61,092 nt of DNA from CAIZGX01 sp044354975. Its GTDB lineage: Bacteria; Bacteroidota; Bacteroidia; Flavobacteriales_D; Sanyastnellaceae. A program made the position numbers and the translations under genes. The stretch spans positions 1 through 61,092 of the forward strand of contig JBIKZA010000007.1 of the NCBI GenBank assembly GCA_044354975.1, written 5' to 3'. The notes under the pieces are model-generated. The model was not told the DNA's origin. It ran no database searches and was given only the letters and a program-made list of their open reading frames with translations. This document shows, piece after piece, positions 25,862 to 34,856 of this stretch. How positions within the stretch are numbered: position 1 is the stretch's first letter; each line of letters starts with the position of its first letter.

Positions 25862-27043
25862 ATGAAGATTCTATTTTATTCTCCACATCCTGCCTTGTAC
25901 TTTGATGCGCCTACGGGCTATGGAAGTCACATGCGAGGAATGGTGAATGGATTCAGAGAAGATGGACACACCGTTGAAATTTTAGTTCTTGGGAAGAAGC
26001 CGCTATCAACAGCTTCAATCGCTCCATCAACTTCCCTCAAAACATTATTTAAGAGAGTAATTCCGAATATTCTTTGGAGGACACTCAAAGAAATTCAGCA
26101 ATCCAGACTCGATAAGCAGGCAGCGAAGGAACTTCAAATCGCTATTCACAAATTCAATCCAGATATCGTTTATGAACGTTCTGCATGGATGAGCAATGGC
26201 AGTGTGGATATACTTTCCAACTTCAACATAAAACACGTTGTTGAAATAAATGCTCCCTTCGAAGAGGAGGTAAAATCCTTTGAAAAAGCACCTTCCTTCA
26301 TTGCCTTCATTGGCAAAAAGAAATTGAAGTCCTTGCTTCAATCGGCGGATATAGTTCTGCCTATAACCAGCTCACTTCAAACCTACCTCATTGAACGTTT
26401 CGAAATAAGCTCGAGCAAATGTGTTGTGGTTCCGAATGCCATAGAAAAACACGAAATACAAATCAACGAATCGCGAGTTGCAACAATCAACAAACAATTC
26501 AATCTTTCAGAAGTAACAGTCCTTGGATTTGTAGGGTCAATTTTCCCATATCACGGCGTTGACCGACTGATTCGAGGAGTTGCAAAATTGAATTACACAG
26601 ACATTTCCATTTTAATTGTTGGAGACGGATATCTTATTCCAGCATTGAAAAAACTCGCCAATGAGCTTGGAATTTCTTCGCGTGTTCACTTCACAGGATC
26701 TGTTCCAAAAGAAGACATTTACAATTACATTTCAGCAATGGATATTTTAACATTACCCAACACTGAATGGTATTGTTCTCCGGTAAAATTGTTCGAATAC
26801 GGTGCTTTCGGGAAAACAATTCTCGCAGTCAAGGAGGCTGGGGTTTCAGATGTTATGTCAAACGAAGAAGGGCTATTGTTTGAAAACAACGATAATGCAT
26901 TTCAAGAGGCGCTATTAACCTCAATAACAGAGGTCGATGCACTCGAAATAAAAGCCAAAAAATTTCAAGAGAAAGTATTTGCAAAGCACAATTGGAGAGC
27001 CAACGCACAAAAAGTTCTTCAACAAATAAATTCAGCACAATGA
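25862..27043 (+). CDS. Glycosyltransferase family 4
   Basis: A 393-residue GT-B glycosyltransferase. The N-terminal acceptor domain begins KILFYSPHPALYFDAPTGYGSHMRGMV-like sequence, with the glycine-rich loop near residues 21-25. The C-terminal donor domain has VTVLGFVGSIFPYHGVDRL, then LTLPNTEWYCSPVKLFEYGAFG, which contains the E-x7-E donor-binding element in slightly degenerate form. It overlaps the next gene by four bases (ATGA). Confidence 0.88.
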   Translation: MKILFYSPHPALYFDAPTGYGSHMRGMVNGFREDGHTVEILVLGKKPLSTASIAPSTSLKTLFKRVIPNILWRTLKEIQQSRLDKQAAKELQIAIHKFNPDIVYERSAWMSNGSVDILSNFNIKHVVEINAPFEEEVKSFEKAPSFIAFIGKKKLKSLLQSADIVLPITSSLQTYLIERFEISSSKCVVVPNAIEKHEIQINESRVATINKQFNLSEVTVLGFVGSIFPYHGVDRLIRGVAKLNYTDISILIVGDGYLIPALKKLANELGISSRVHFTGSVPKEDIYNYISAMDILTLPNTEWYCSPVKLFEYGAFGKTILAVKEAGVSDVMSNEEGLLFENNDNAFQEALLTSITEVDALEIKAKKFQEKVFAKHNWRANAQKVLQQINSAQ

Positions 27044-28185
27044 ATATTTGCTTGCTAACCGATGGCATTACACCCTACGTCACTGGTGGCATGCAACGGC
27101 ACAGTTTCAATTTGTGTAATGAACTCTTGAAGACAGGAAATGAGGTGACACTGGTGCATTGCGTCTATGGGGGAAATCTCCTTCCGAAAAACGACGAAGT
27201 GCAGGAACTCTTCGGGAATTCAAAAAACCTAACGGTTCTTACGCTACGATTTCCAGAATCCAACGGAATGCCGGGGCACTATATTCGAGAGTCATATCAA
27301 TATTCTTTTACAATAACGGCTTTGCTGAAAGACAAACTTTCGTTGTTCGATTTAATCTACGTGAAGGGATTCAGTGGTTGGGACTTATTGCAAAAAAGGG
27401 AAAAGAACAAAATCAAAACTGGTCCAATCCTGGTGAATTTTCATGGGTTGGAAATGTTCCAAGAACCCGCAACTTTTGGCGAGCGAATCAAATCATATTT
27501 ATTGAAATCACCTGTCAAATGGAATTTAAATCAGGCAGATTATTGTATTTCCTATGGTGGGAAAATCACTTCAATCTTAAATCGTATAGGAATTCCCACA
27601 CCTAAAATATTGGAAATTCCAGGTGCGGTAAGCAACAGCTCACTGCTCGAAAAAAGAAACCTTCCTATTAATTTTAAATTTCTTTTTGTTGGACGCTACG
27701 AAAGAAGAAAAGGAATTGAAGAGCTCATGCAGGTAGTGGATTCCATGCCAGAATTAGAAATTTCTTTCGTAGGCGCAATTCCTCCTTCCAAAAAAATTAA
27801 GCGCAATAACGTTCACTATTATGGTGAAGTGAAAGACGTGAATGAGTTAAACAAAATTGTCGACGAACATACTTTTATAATTGCTCCGTCGCTTTCCGAA
27901 GGCATGCCGAATGTGTTGTTGGAAGGAATGAGCCGTGGATTAATTCCTATCGCAACGAGGGTTGGTGCGGTAGAAGAGCTAATTGACACCACTAACGGAT
28001 TTTTAATTGAACCAAAAAGTGTTGACGCCATTAGCACTTCAATCCAAGCGGCTTTGGAGTTAGGTCAAGATGAAGTTCTCCAGTTGTCTACACAATCAAT
28101 TCATAAAATCAAGTCGAAATTCACTTGGTCCCTAATAACCGCCGAAACCATAGATATTTTTCAACGCATCCTTGAAAAGTCTTAA
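27040..28185 (+). CDS. Glycosyltransferase family 4
   Basis: A GT-B enzyme of 381 residues from the ATG at 27040, which overlaps the preceding stop (ATGA). An in-frame extension 16 codons upstream lies inside the previous gene and is not family-like. The acceptor domain has DGITPYVTGGMQRHSFNL, and the donor domain has FKFLFVGRYERRKGIEEL. The E-x7-E motif is clear in APSLSEGMPNVLLEGMSRG. It should transfer a sugar in building the cluster's repeat unit. Confidence 0.9.
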   Translation: MNICLLTDGITPYVTGGMQRHSFNLCNELLKTGNEVTLVHCVYGGNLLPKNDEVQELFGNSKNLTVLTLRFPESNGMPGHYIRESYQYSFTITALLKDKLSLFDLIYVKGFSGWDLLQKREKNKIKTGPILVNFHGLEMFQEPATFGERIKSYLLKSPVKWNLNQADYCISYGGKITSILNRIGIPTPKILEIPGAVSNSSLLEKRNLPINFKFLFVGRYERRKGIEELMQVVDSMPELEISFVGAIPPSKKIKRNNVHYYGEVKDVNELNKIVDEHTFIIAPSLSEGMPNVLLEGMSRGLIPIATRVGAVEELIDTTNGFLIEPKSVDAISTSIQAALELGQDEVLQLSTQSIHKIKSKFTWSLITAETIDIFQRILEKS

Positions 28186-28208
28186 TTTCACCACAAAGAA
28201 AATTTTCA

Positions 28209-29438
28209 GTGAAGAAGGAGTATTTTAAAGGACTTGATAGTTTGCGATTTTTTGCTGCTTTAGCGGTATTCTTCACGCACGTTGAATTAATTAAAAAATT
28301 CACAGGTTTCGGGACCCATTGGATCGATCCTGAAGAACGAATAACCAAGTTCTCCGTTTTCCAGTCGGTTATGTCTAAAGAAATTGACCCGCTCTCTCCA
28401 CTTATCGCTTACAGCAGTGCCTTGGGAGTGGTCTTCTTTTTTGTGCTCAGTGGATTTCTCATTACATTTTTGCTTCTAAAAGAAAAAGAACAAAACAATT
28501 CAATTGCGATTAAGAAATTCTATTTACGAAGAGCTCTTCGAATTTGGCCACTGTATTATTTAATCTTTATTCTCGGGTTCTTTGTCCTTCCCTACCTCGA
28601 TTTTTTCGCAGTTCCTGGACAAGACAATTTCTTTCAGCAAAATTTCTGGGGCAACCTCACGCTCTTCGCTTTCTTCATGCCTAACCTGGCGTTCTCTATT
28701 TATACTACCGCTGTCCCTAACATTGGACAATCTTGGTCTATTGGCGTGGAAGAGCAGTTCTATCTTTTATGGCCACTCCTCATTAGGAAAAGTAAAAATG
28801 TACTCAAATCCATTCTTTGTATAACAGGAACAATCATTGCTTTAAAAGGAATAATTCTCCTTTCTGTACCGTTTGTGAAATTAGACGCACTCATAGTTTT
28901 AAAGAAATTCTTGGCCATGTCAAAATTAGAATGTATGGCGTTAGGAGGACTTGGAGCCTATGTTCTTTTCAACAACAAGGAGAAAATACTCCGCATCGTT
29001 TACAGGCCTATTTCGCAGATTACATCGGTGGTAATACTGCCTATTCTAATTTATTTCACCCCCACGGCATTTGAAGACATTCTGCATTTGTTCTTTTCCA
29101 TTTCATTCTTGGTTATTATTTTGAACGTTGCTAGCAACGAAAAATCACTGCTTAGATTTGAGAATAGCACTTTGCAATACCTTGGAAGAATCTCATACGG
29201 TTTCTATATGTTTCATGTTATGTGTATCGTTTTCACTATCCATTTCCTTGATAAATACCTTGTATTAGATAACGATATTACTACACCACAGCATTTGCTT
29301 CTCTACGGAATTTCGTTCTTACTCACGGTGGCCTTATCTTCGTTAAGTTATCATATTTTTGAAATGGCGTTCATTCGCCTAAAAGAAAAATACGCGCAAC
29401 CAAAAACCAAAAACGAAATAGCCCAAGAAGATGTTTAG
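28209..29438 (+). CDS. Acyltransferase family 3 (OafA/YrhL type) membrane protein
   Basis: A 409-residue inner-membrane acyltransferase starting at GTG, 23 bp after the previous gene. YFKGLDSLRFFAALAVFFTHVE holds the conserved Arg and His of the acyltransferase-3 fold (about 4-25). About ten hydrophobic segments follow, including WPLYYLIFILGFFVLPYL and WSIGVEEQFYLLWP, another family signature. Such enzymes O-acetylate or O-succinylate surface polysaccharides. The stop overlaps the next gene by 8 bp. Confidence 0.9.
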   Translation: MKKEYFKGLDSLRFFAALAVFFTHVELIKKFTGFGTHWIDPEERITKFSVFQSVMSKEIDPLSPLIAYSSALGVVFFFVLSGFLITFLLLKEKEQNNSIAIKKFYLRRALRIWPLYYLIFILGFFVLPYLDFFAVPGQDNFFQQNFWGNLTLFAFFMPNLAFSIYTTAVPNIGQSWSIGVEEQFYLLWPLLIRKSKNVLKSILCITGTIIALKGIILLSVPFVKLDALIVLKKFLAMSKLECMALGGLGAYVLFNNKEKILRIVYRPISQITSVVILPILIYFTPTAFEDILHLFFSISFLVIILNVASNEKSLLRFENSTLQYLGRISYGFYMFHVMCIVFTIHFLDKYLVLDNDITTPQHLLLYGISFLLTVALSSLSYHIFEMAFIRLKEKYAQPKTKNEIAQEDV

Positions 29439-30702
29439 ATGGTTTACAGTTATCTCCATTTTAATTACCATCTTCATTTCGTCGTACGTGTTTTTTAAAG
29501 AGCCTTTCGAAGCCTATGTTAGTTACCTAGCTTTCGTTATTTTCTTTCCTATTTTCTTTACAAAATTCGGTTTGCCAAAATGGCCGGTTTTATTATTTTT
29601 TCCATTACTTATTTCCGGAATTGTGTATGTCGCTGCAGGACAGAACTCTTCCACCATGTTTACGAAAATATTTGTAGGATTCTTCGCATCAGTTCTTTTC
29701 TACCATTATGTCATACAGGTTTTCGACTTTAAATTAAAGGAATTGTTCAAGTATTACATGGTAGGATCACTCCTCGTATCTTTTATAGGTCTATTTCAAC
29801 TCGTTTCATTCTTCGTCGGATTTACTCCAGGGTACAATTACAACTGGTTGTTCAATAAATGGAGTCTTACACCTGGCGGGATTGGAATACGATTGAATTC
29901 TGTTTTCTCTGAGCCATCCTACTTTGCTGCTGTTGTAGCACCAGCCTTTTTTGTGGCTCTCTACAACACCATTGCACGCAAAACACTTTTCATTCGTCGC
30001 TGGCACAGCGCGGTTATTATTGTTGCTTATCTTCTCACCTACTCGAGTCTTGGTATCATTGGAATTTTCGTGGCTATTGTTCTTTTCTTGTTGAATCTTG
30101 GCGTAGTGAAATACTCTATCATCTTCGTTCCTTTATTCATTTTTTCCTTCGATTACGCCTACAAAAACGTACCTGAATTTACCGATCGATGGGACGGAAC
30201 ATTCACCATGTTCGAAACGAAGAACTACAAGAGCTATGACATTCACGGTTCGAGTTTCGTATTGTACAACAACTATCAGATTGCACTTGAAAACTTCAAA
30301 CGTCATCCGCTTTTCGGGACTGGGCTGGGCTCTCATCCCATTGCATTCGATAAATACTCCCTGACAAACCTAACGGGAGCGGTAGACATTGAGTTCAATA
30401 AAATGGATGCGAACTCTATGGCACTGCGACTCATGTCGGAAACGGGAATTTACGGACTGGTCGTGATGTTCTTCATTCTGTTCAAATGCTGGATATTCAA
30501 GCAGCGCGCAGCTTCTGAAGAACATTGGGTCATGTCGAATGGAATTGCACTCATCATTATTTTGTACTTGGCTCGTCAAGGCCATTACTTCCTAAACGGA
30601 TTCCCATTTTTCTTGTGGATGTATTTCTATTTGGCAAAGGACAACAAGATTGAACGCGCTGCGCAAGAAGAAGCCAAAGCAAAGCTTGAAGCCGCCTCAT
30701 GA
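29431..30702 (+). CDS. O-antigen ligase / Wzy polymerase-like membrane protein
   Basis: A 423-residue polytopic protein with about ten transmembrane segments. It has a large external loop (about 240-310) typical of Wzy polymerases and O-antigen ligases. The family motif HPLFGTGLGSHP lies near 285-296, preceded by the SEPSYFA stretch at about 152-158. The last 25 or so residues are an Ala/Lys/Glu-rich cytoplasmic tail. It would polymerise or ligate the repeat unit made by the neighbours. Overlaps of 8 and 4 bp with the flanking genes support coupling. Confidence 0.85.
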   Translation: MFRWFTVISILITIFISSYVFFKEPFEAYVSYLAFVIFFPIFFTKFGLPKWPVLLFFPLLISGIVYVAAGQNSSTMFTKIFVGFFASVLFYHYVIQVFDFKLKELFKYYMVGSLLVSFIGLFQLVSFFVGFTPGYNYNWLFNKWSLTPGGIGIRLNSVFSEPSYFAAVVAPAFFVALYNTIARKTLFIRRWHSAVIIVAYLLTYSSLGIIGIFVAIVLFLLNLGVVKYSIIFVPLFIFSFDYAYKNVPEFTDRWDGTFTMFETKNYKSYDIHGSSFVLYNNYQIALENFKRHPLFGTGLGSHPIAFDKYSLTNLTGAVDIEFNKMDANSMALRLMSETGIYGLVVMFFILFKCWIFKQRAASEEHWVMSNGIALIIILYLARQGHYFLNGFPFFLWMYFYLAKDNKIERAAQEEAKAKLEAAS

Positions 30703-31718
30703 AGATTTTAATTCTATATAGGGAATTAGCCGGTTATACCGTGGAGTGCTTGAATAAACTCGCAGTTCATCACGAAATTTTACTGGTTAGCTATCCCATT
30801 AATTCCGAAGCCCCTTTTCAATTTGAATTTCATTCAAATATTACTGCGACCTCTAAAACCGCAGTTAGCTTGAAGAAAATTCAACAATTCAATCCGTCGT
30901 TTATCTTATGCAGCGGCTGGAGTGACAGCGAATATATTGAATGGATGAAGGTTTTGAATAAACCCACCGCTTTAGCCTTCGATACCGCATGGCAACGCAA
31001 CATGAAATTCATCCTAGGAAGTTTTTACTTCAAATTGAAATACAAAAAAATCTTCCGTTTCGCTTTCATTCCTGGAAAAGCTCAATACAAAACCTCAGGT
31101 AAATTGGGATTTTCAGCGAAAAATACGTTGGAAGGGTTTTACACGTGCGAAGATGTTTTTCGCATCAAACAAAAGTCTCTTTCGGAAAAGAAAGAACTGT
31201 GGTGCATCGCCCGATACATTCCAGCCAAGAATTTAGATTTCCTCTGCGAAGCGTTTCTTTCCATTCAACCGAATGAACGTTCGGGTTGGACCTTAAACAT
31301 TGCGGGGACCGGCGTATTATTTCCAAATAGAGTATTGAACCAGTCTATTGTGCATCATGGATTTCTTCAACCCAAAGAATTAAGCGAAAAACTAGAAAAT
31401 GCTGCAGCCTTTGTTTTGCCAAGTATTTACGAGCCTTGGGGCGTTGTTGTGCATGAAATGGCCTCTCTCGGAAAACCTTTGTTGCTCTCGAACGCAGTTG
31501 GAGCTCAGCAGGATTTATTGTTGGAAGGAAAGAATGGTTATTCCTTTAATCCGCATTCAAAAGACGATTTGAAACTTAAACTTTTGAAAATATTCAACAC
31601 CCCACTCGATGCGCTTCAAGCAATGGGCAATCACAGTGCGGACATCGCCCAGCAATTTTCATCGGATATTTGGGTAGGTCAATTCACTAAAATGCTGAAC
31701 GATTCATGTGCGGAATAA
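30699..31718 (+). CDS. Glycosyltransferase family 4
   Basis: A 339-residue GT-B enzyme with a short N-terminal domain starting KILILYRELAGYTVECLN. The donor domain contains ARYIPAKNLDFLCEAFLS and the E-x7-E motif in PSIYEPWGVVVHEMASLG, very like capsular and O-antigen GT4 enzymes. Its 3' end overlaps asnB by 13 bp. Confidence 0.88.
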   Translation: MKILILYRELAGYTVECLNKLAVHHEILLVSYPINSEAPFQFEFHSNITATSKTAVSLKKIQQFNPSFILCSGWSDSEYIEWMKVLNKPTALAFDTAWQRNMKFILGSFYFKLKYKKIFRFAFIPGKAQYKTSGKLGFSAKNTLEGFYTCEDVFRIKQKSLSEKKELWCIARYIPAKNLDFLCEAFLSIQPNERSGWTLNIAGTGVLFPNRVLNQSIVHHGFLQPKELSEKLENAAAFVLPSIYEPWGVVVHEMASLGKPLLLSNAVGAQQDLLLEGKNGYSFNPHSKDDLKLKLLKIFNTPLDALQAMGNHSADIAQQFSSDIWVGQFTKMLNDSCAE

Positions 31719-33559
31719 GTGCCATCATTCATCCAAAAGAAAAGCTTCTTGTTCGAGAAACACTCGAGCGGATGAATGCTGCAATGGCCCATCGCGGGCC
31801 AGATGCAGACGGATGTTATACGAATGACAATATTGGTTTAGGTCATAAACGTCTTTCAATCATTGACACTGAAAACTCTGCCAACCAACCCATGCTTTCT
31901 TCCAATAAAAACTGGGTCATTGCCTTCAACGGTGAGATTTACAATTATGTTGAATTGAAAGCGAACGAACTTCAGGACGTTTCCTTTCAAACCGAAAGCG
32001 ATACAGAAGTAATTCTAGAGTTATTTCAGAAATATGGAATTGAATGTCTTTCAAAATTGAAAGGCATGTTCGCATTCGTCCTTCACAACATTGAAACCGC
32101 TGAAACTTTCGTCGCTCGCGACAGATACGGCATGAAGCCGTTGTATTATTCAATGCAAAATAACGTATGTTTCATCGCCTCCGAATTACGCGCTTTACTA
32201 GCTAGCGATGCCATTCCTAGAAAACTAAATCGCAGTGCTCTAGAGGAATACATTGAAACACAAACGGTTTGTGCACCGAACACATTGATTGAAAATGTTC
32301 AATTACTCGAGGCCGGACATTACTTGCATTTCAACAAAAACGAAACAACCAAGCATTGCTATTATCGATTATTGGATGATACATCCTACGAACTATCCGA
32401 TAAAAAAAGTAGTGAAAAATTATTACGTACCACCCTACGTGAATCTGTTGCACAACACATGCGTGCTGACGTTCCGTTCGGAGCATTCTTGAGTGGGGGG
32501 ATTGATTCCTCTTTGCTTGTTGGATTAATGAGTGAAGTTCAAAGTGAAAAAATAAATACGTTTCAAATTTCATTTGAAGAAGAGGCCTTTGATGAGCGAA
32601 AATATGCGCAGCTCGTTGCAAAAAAATTCAACACACAACATCACGAAATAAATCTAAGCGCGAATGCTTTTCTGAAAGACATTCCGGCAGCAATAGCTGC
32701 CATAGACTTTCCAAGTGGCGACGGACCGAATACATATGCTGTTTCGAAAGCCGCGAAAGAAGCAGGAATTACAGTAGCCATTTCTGGATTGGGAGGGGAC
32801 GAATTGTTTGCAGGATATCCAGTTTTTCAATACATGCAAAGTATTGAAAAATCCTTCCTTCTAAAATTATCTTACCCACTTAGAAAATCAACTTCCATTC
32901 TACTCTCTACCTTCTCTTCCAATCGATCACTTCGAAAGAAAGCCGAATTGTTGGGGTTGAAACATGTAGACCTGGCTTCTGCATTTTCGCTTGTTCGAAA
33001 AGTTTGGAATGCGAACGAATTATTGTCAAGAAGAACAAAACATTTCGAAATAGAGAAGAATTTCAAATTTATTTTTGAAAAGAACGCTCCGCTTTTAAAC
33101 CGAGTGTCTGCAGCCGAGATAGAGTCTTACATGCAACATGTATTGCTTCGCGACAGCGATCAAATGAGCATGGCGCATTCCCTTGAAATACGCGTGCCTT
33201 TTCTCAATCATCAGGTGGTTGAATTTGCAACACATCTTTCAACGAATTTGAAGAATCCCTCTTCAGCCAAAAAATTTCTTACTGAAACTTTTGCCGATCT
33301 GCTTCCACACGAAGTGGTAAACAGAACGAAAATGGGATTCACTTTGCCATGGAGTGTATGGATGAAAAATGAATTGCGTGACTTCACGGAAGAGGGATTC
33401 AATGAACTGTATAAGCAAGACGTTGTAAACGAAAAAGTGCTTCGAAAGGCTTGGAATAAATTTATACTTGGCAATGAAGAAAAGTCATTTATTTCCTTCT
33501 GGCACCTTTCGGTCTTAGGACATTGGATGAAAAACAATAACATTAGTTTCGAGTCATGA
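31706..33559 (+). CDS. asnB: AsnB-type glutamine-dependent amidotransferase (asparagine synthetase-like)
   Basis: A 617-residue enzyme. The N-terminal glutaminase domain (about 1-200) starts with the nucleophile Cys2 (MCGI) and has AHRGPDADG and FNGEIYNY. The synthetase domain has the ATP pyrophosphatase loop SGGIDSSLL near residue 265, then GLGGDELFAGYP and the C-terminal NRTKMGFTLPWSVW. In housekeeping use it makes asparagine. Inside polysaccharide clusters such paralogues usually amidate uronic acids, and its 13-bp and 4-bp overlaps with glycosyltransferase genes favour that here. The gene symbol reflects the family, not a proven substrate. Confidence 0.9.
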   Translation: MCGISAIIHPKEKLLVRETLERMNAAMAHRGPDADGCYTNDNIGLGHKRLSIIDTENSANQPMLSSNKNWVIAFNGEIYNYVELKANELQDVSFQTESDTEVILELFQKYGIECLSKLKGMFAFVLHNIETAETFVARDRYGMKPLYYSMQNNVCFIASELRALLASDAIPRKLNRSALEEYIETQTVCAPNTLIENVQLLEAGHYLHFNKNETTKHCYYRLLDDTSYELSDKKSSEKLLRTTLRESVAQHMRADVPFGAFLSGGIDSSLLVGLMSEVQSEKINTFQISFEEEAFDERKYAQLVAKKFNTQHHEINLSANAFLKDIPAAIAAIDFPSGDGPNTYAVSKAAKEAGITVAISGLGGDELFAGYPVFQYMQSIEKSFLLKLSYPLRKSTSILLSTFSSNRSLRKKAELLGLKHVDLASAFSLVRKVWNANELLSRRTKHFEIEKNFKFIFEKNAPLLNRVSAAEIESYMQHVLLRDSDQMSMAHSLEIRVPFLNHQVVEFATHLSTNLKNPSSAKKFLTETFADLLPHEVVNRTKMGFTLPWSVWMKNELRDFTEEGFNELYKQDVVNEKVLRKAWNKFILGNEEKSFISFWHLSVLGHWMKNNNISFES

Positions 33560-34677
33560 AAATAATGGTATTCACCGATTGGTTTTTCCCAGGATCTCAG
33601 GCAGGTGGTCCCATACAATCGTTGATTTCCCTCATGAAAAACAGCTCAGATAGTTTTTATGTTGTAACAAGAAACACCGATTTAAACTGCACAATTCCAT
33701 ACGCGAACATTCAATCGGATTCTTGGCAAGCGAGTTTTCAAGCAAATATTCAAGTTTATTATTTGAATGAAAATTCCTTGACTGAAGATTTTATTTTAAA
33801 AATTTATGCTAAAATAAATCCCGAAAGAATTTACTTGAATTCCATGTGGTCTCCAAAGTTTACGCTGCTTCCTCTAAAGGTTTGTCGCAAGAACGGTTTG
33901 AGTGCACGAGTTTTTCTCGCGCCACGCGGAATGTTGAAGCCTGCAGCCTTCAAACAAAAAGGATTCAAGAAAAAGTTGTTTCTATTATTGACTCAAATCA
34001 ATAAACTTTATTCGAATATTACCTGGCACGCAACCAGTGAAATAGAGAAGCAGGAAATACTTCAAAAATTTCCGAATGCGAAAATTCGCATTGCCCCGAA
34101 CATTTCCAACGCTGCAATTTCCGATTTAAAAAAGGAACTCACCTCACCCTTTCGCATCCTTACCGTTGGAAGAATAAGTCCTGAAAAAGGCTATTACGAG
34201 GCACTTGATGCCGTTCGTAAGTGTAATCCTAACATGACAGTGCAATGGGACATTGTGGGTCTCAAAGAAAATGCCGAGCTTGTGCGTGTCATGCTAAATG
34301 CCGAACAAGAATTCTCTTCCATTAAAATTCAAATACACGGACATAAGAATCAAGATGAATTGAAAGCGTTTTACGAAAAAGCACACCTCTTCTTCCTGCC
34401 TTCGCGGGGTGAAAATTACGGACATGCTATTGCAGAGGCGCTTTCTTACGGAACCCCAATAGTTATATCTGACAGCACACCTTGGAAAAATCTTGAAGCT
34501 GAATTCGCAGGGAAATCTTCATCGCTCAATTCAACCACCCTTGCAAAATGTCTCGATTTCTTCGTGAATCTCGATCCTAACGAATATCACACCTGGTCTC
34601 AAGGCGCCGCGAACTACGCCAAACTTCACGTCAATTCCCCGGAAACCCTCGCTCTAAACAAGAATCTTTTCATATAA
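33556..34677 (+). CDS. Glycosyltransferase family 4, last gene of the polysaccharide cluster
   Basis: A 373-residue GT-B enzyme starting KIMVFTDWFFPGSQAGGPIQS, with the Gly-Gly-Pro acceptor-domain loop (about 17-19). The donor domain carries FRILTVGRISPEKGYYEAL and the E-x7-E motif in LPSRGENYGHAIAEALSYG. It overlaps asnB by 4 bp. The stop codon is followed 17 bp later by a 12-bp-period repeat array. A -1 reading frame stays open through that array for some 50 codons, so the annotated C-terminus may be worth checking. Confidence 0.88.
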   Translation: MKIMVFTDWFFPGSQAGGPIQSLISLMKNSSDSFYVVTRNTDLNCTIPYANIQSDSWQASFQANIQVYYLNENSLTEDFILKIYAKINPERIYLNSMWSPKFTLLPLKVCRKNGLSARVFLAPRGMLKPAAFKQKGFKKKLFLLLTQINKLYSNITWHATSEIEKQEILQKFPNAKIRIAPNISNAAISDLKKELTSPFRILTVGRISPEKGYYEALDAVRKCNPNMTVQWDIVGLKENAELVRVMLNAEQEFSSIKIQIHGHKNQDELKAFYEKAHLFFLPSRGENYGHAIAEALSYGTPIVISDSTPWKNLEAEFAGKSSSLNSTTLAKCLDFFVNLDPNEYHTWSQGAANYAKLHVNSPETLALNKNLFI

Positions 34678-34694
34678 TTCCTCTTCCACAGGAC

Positions 34695-34778
34695 CTTGTG
34701 AAACATCTGTTTCAAGATTCTTCGAAAGATTCTCCGAAAGGTCTTGCGAAGCATCTTGTGAAACATCTTGCTTCGCAT
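34695..34778. repeat. Seven in-phase 12-bp imperfect tandem repeats downstream of the polysaccharide cluster
   Basis: Seven consecutive 12-mers with a consensus near CTTGTGAAACAT: CTTGTGAAACAT, CTGTTTCAAGAT, TCTTCGAAAGAT, TCTCCGAAAGGT, CTTGCGAAGCAT, CTTGTGAAACAT and CTTGCTTCGCAT. Copies 1 and 6 are identical over 14 nt. Some units are close to reverse complements of others, and a 9-bp inverted repeat (TGCGAAGCA at 34745-34753, TGCTTCGCA at 34769-34777) could form a hairpin with a 15-nt loop. The units are directly abutting without spacers, so this is not a CRISPR array. The remainder of the 179-bp gap up to rimK is AT-rich and holds a near-consensus -7 box, TTAATTTG. Confidence 0.85.
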
Positions 34779-34856
34779 CTTTCCCTCAGAATAAATTACA
34801 TTCCCTTAACAATTTCAATAAAGAATAGTCGTTAATTTGCCTCACACAATTCCATC

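Noticed and set aside
34695..34778. Repeat array considered as a CRISPR
   Set aside because: Units are 12 bp and directly abutting, without spacers, and no cas gene is near.
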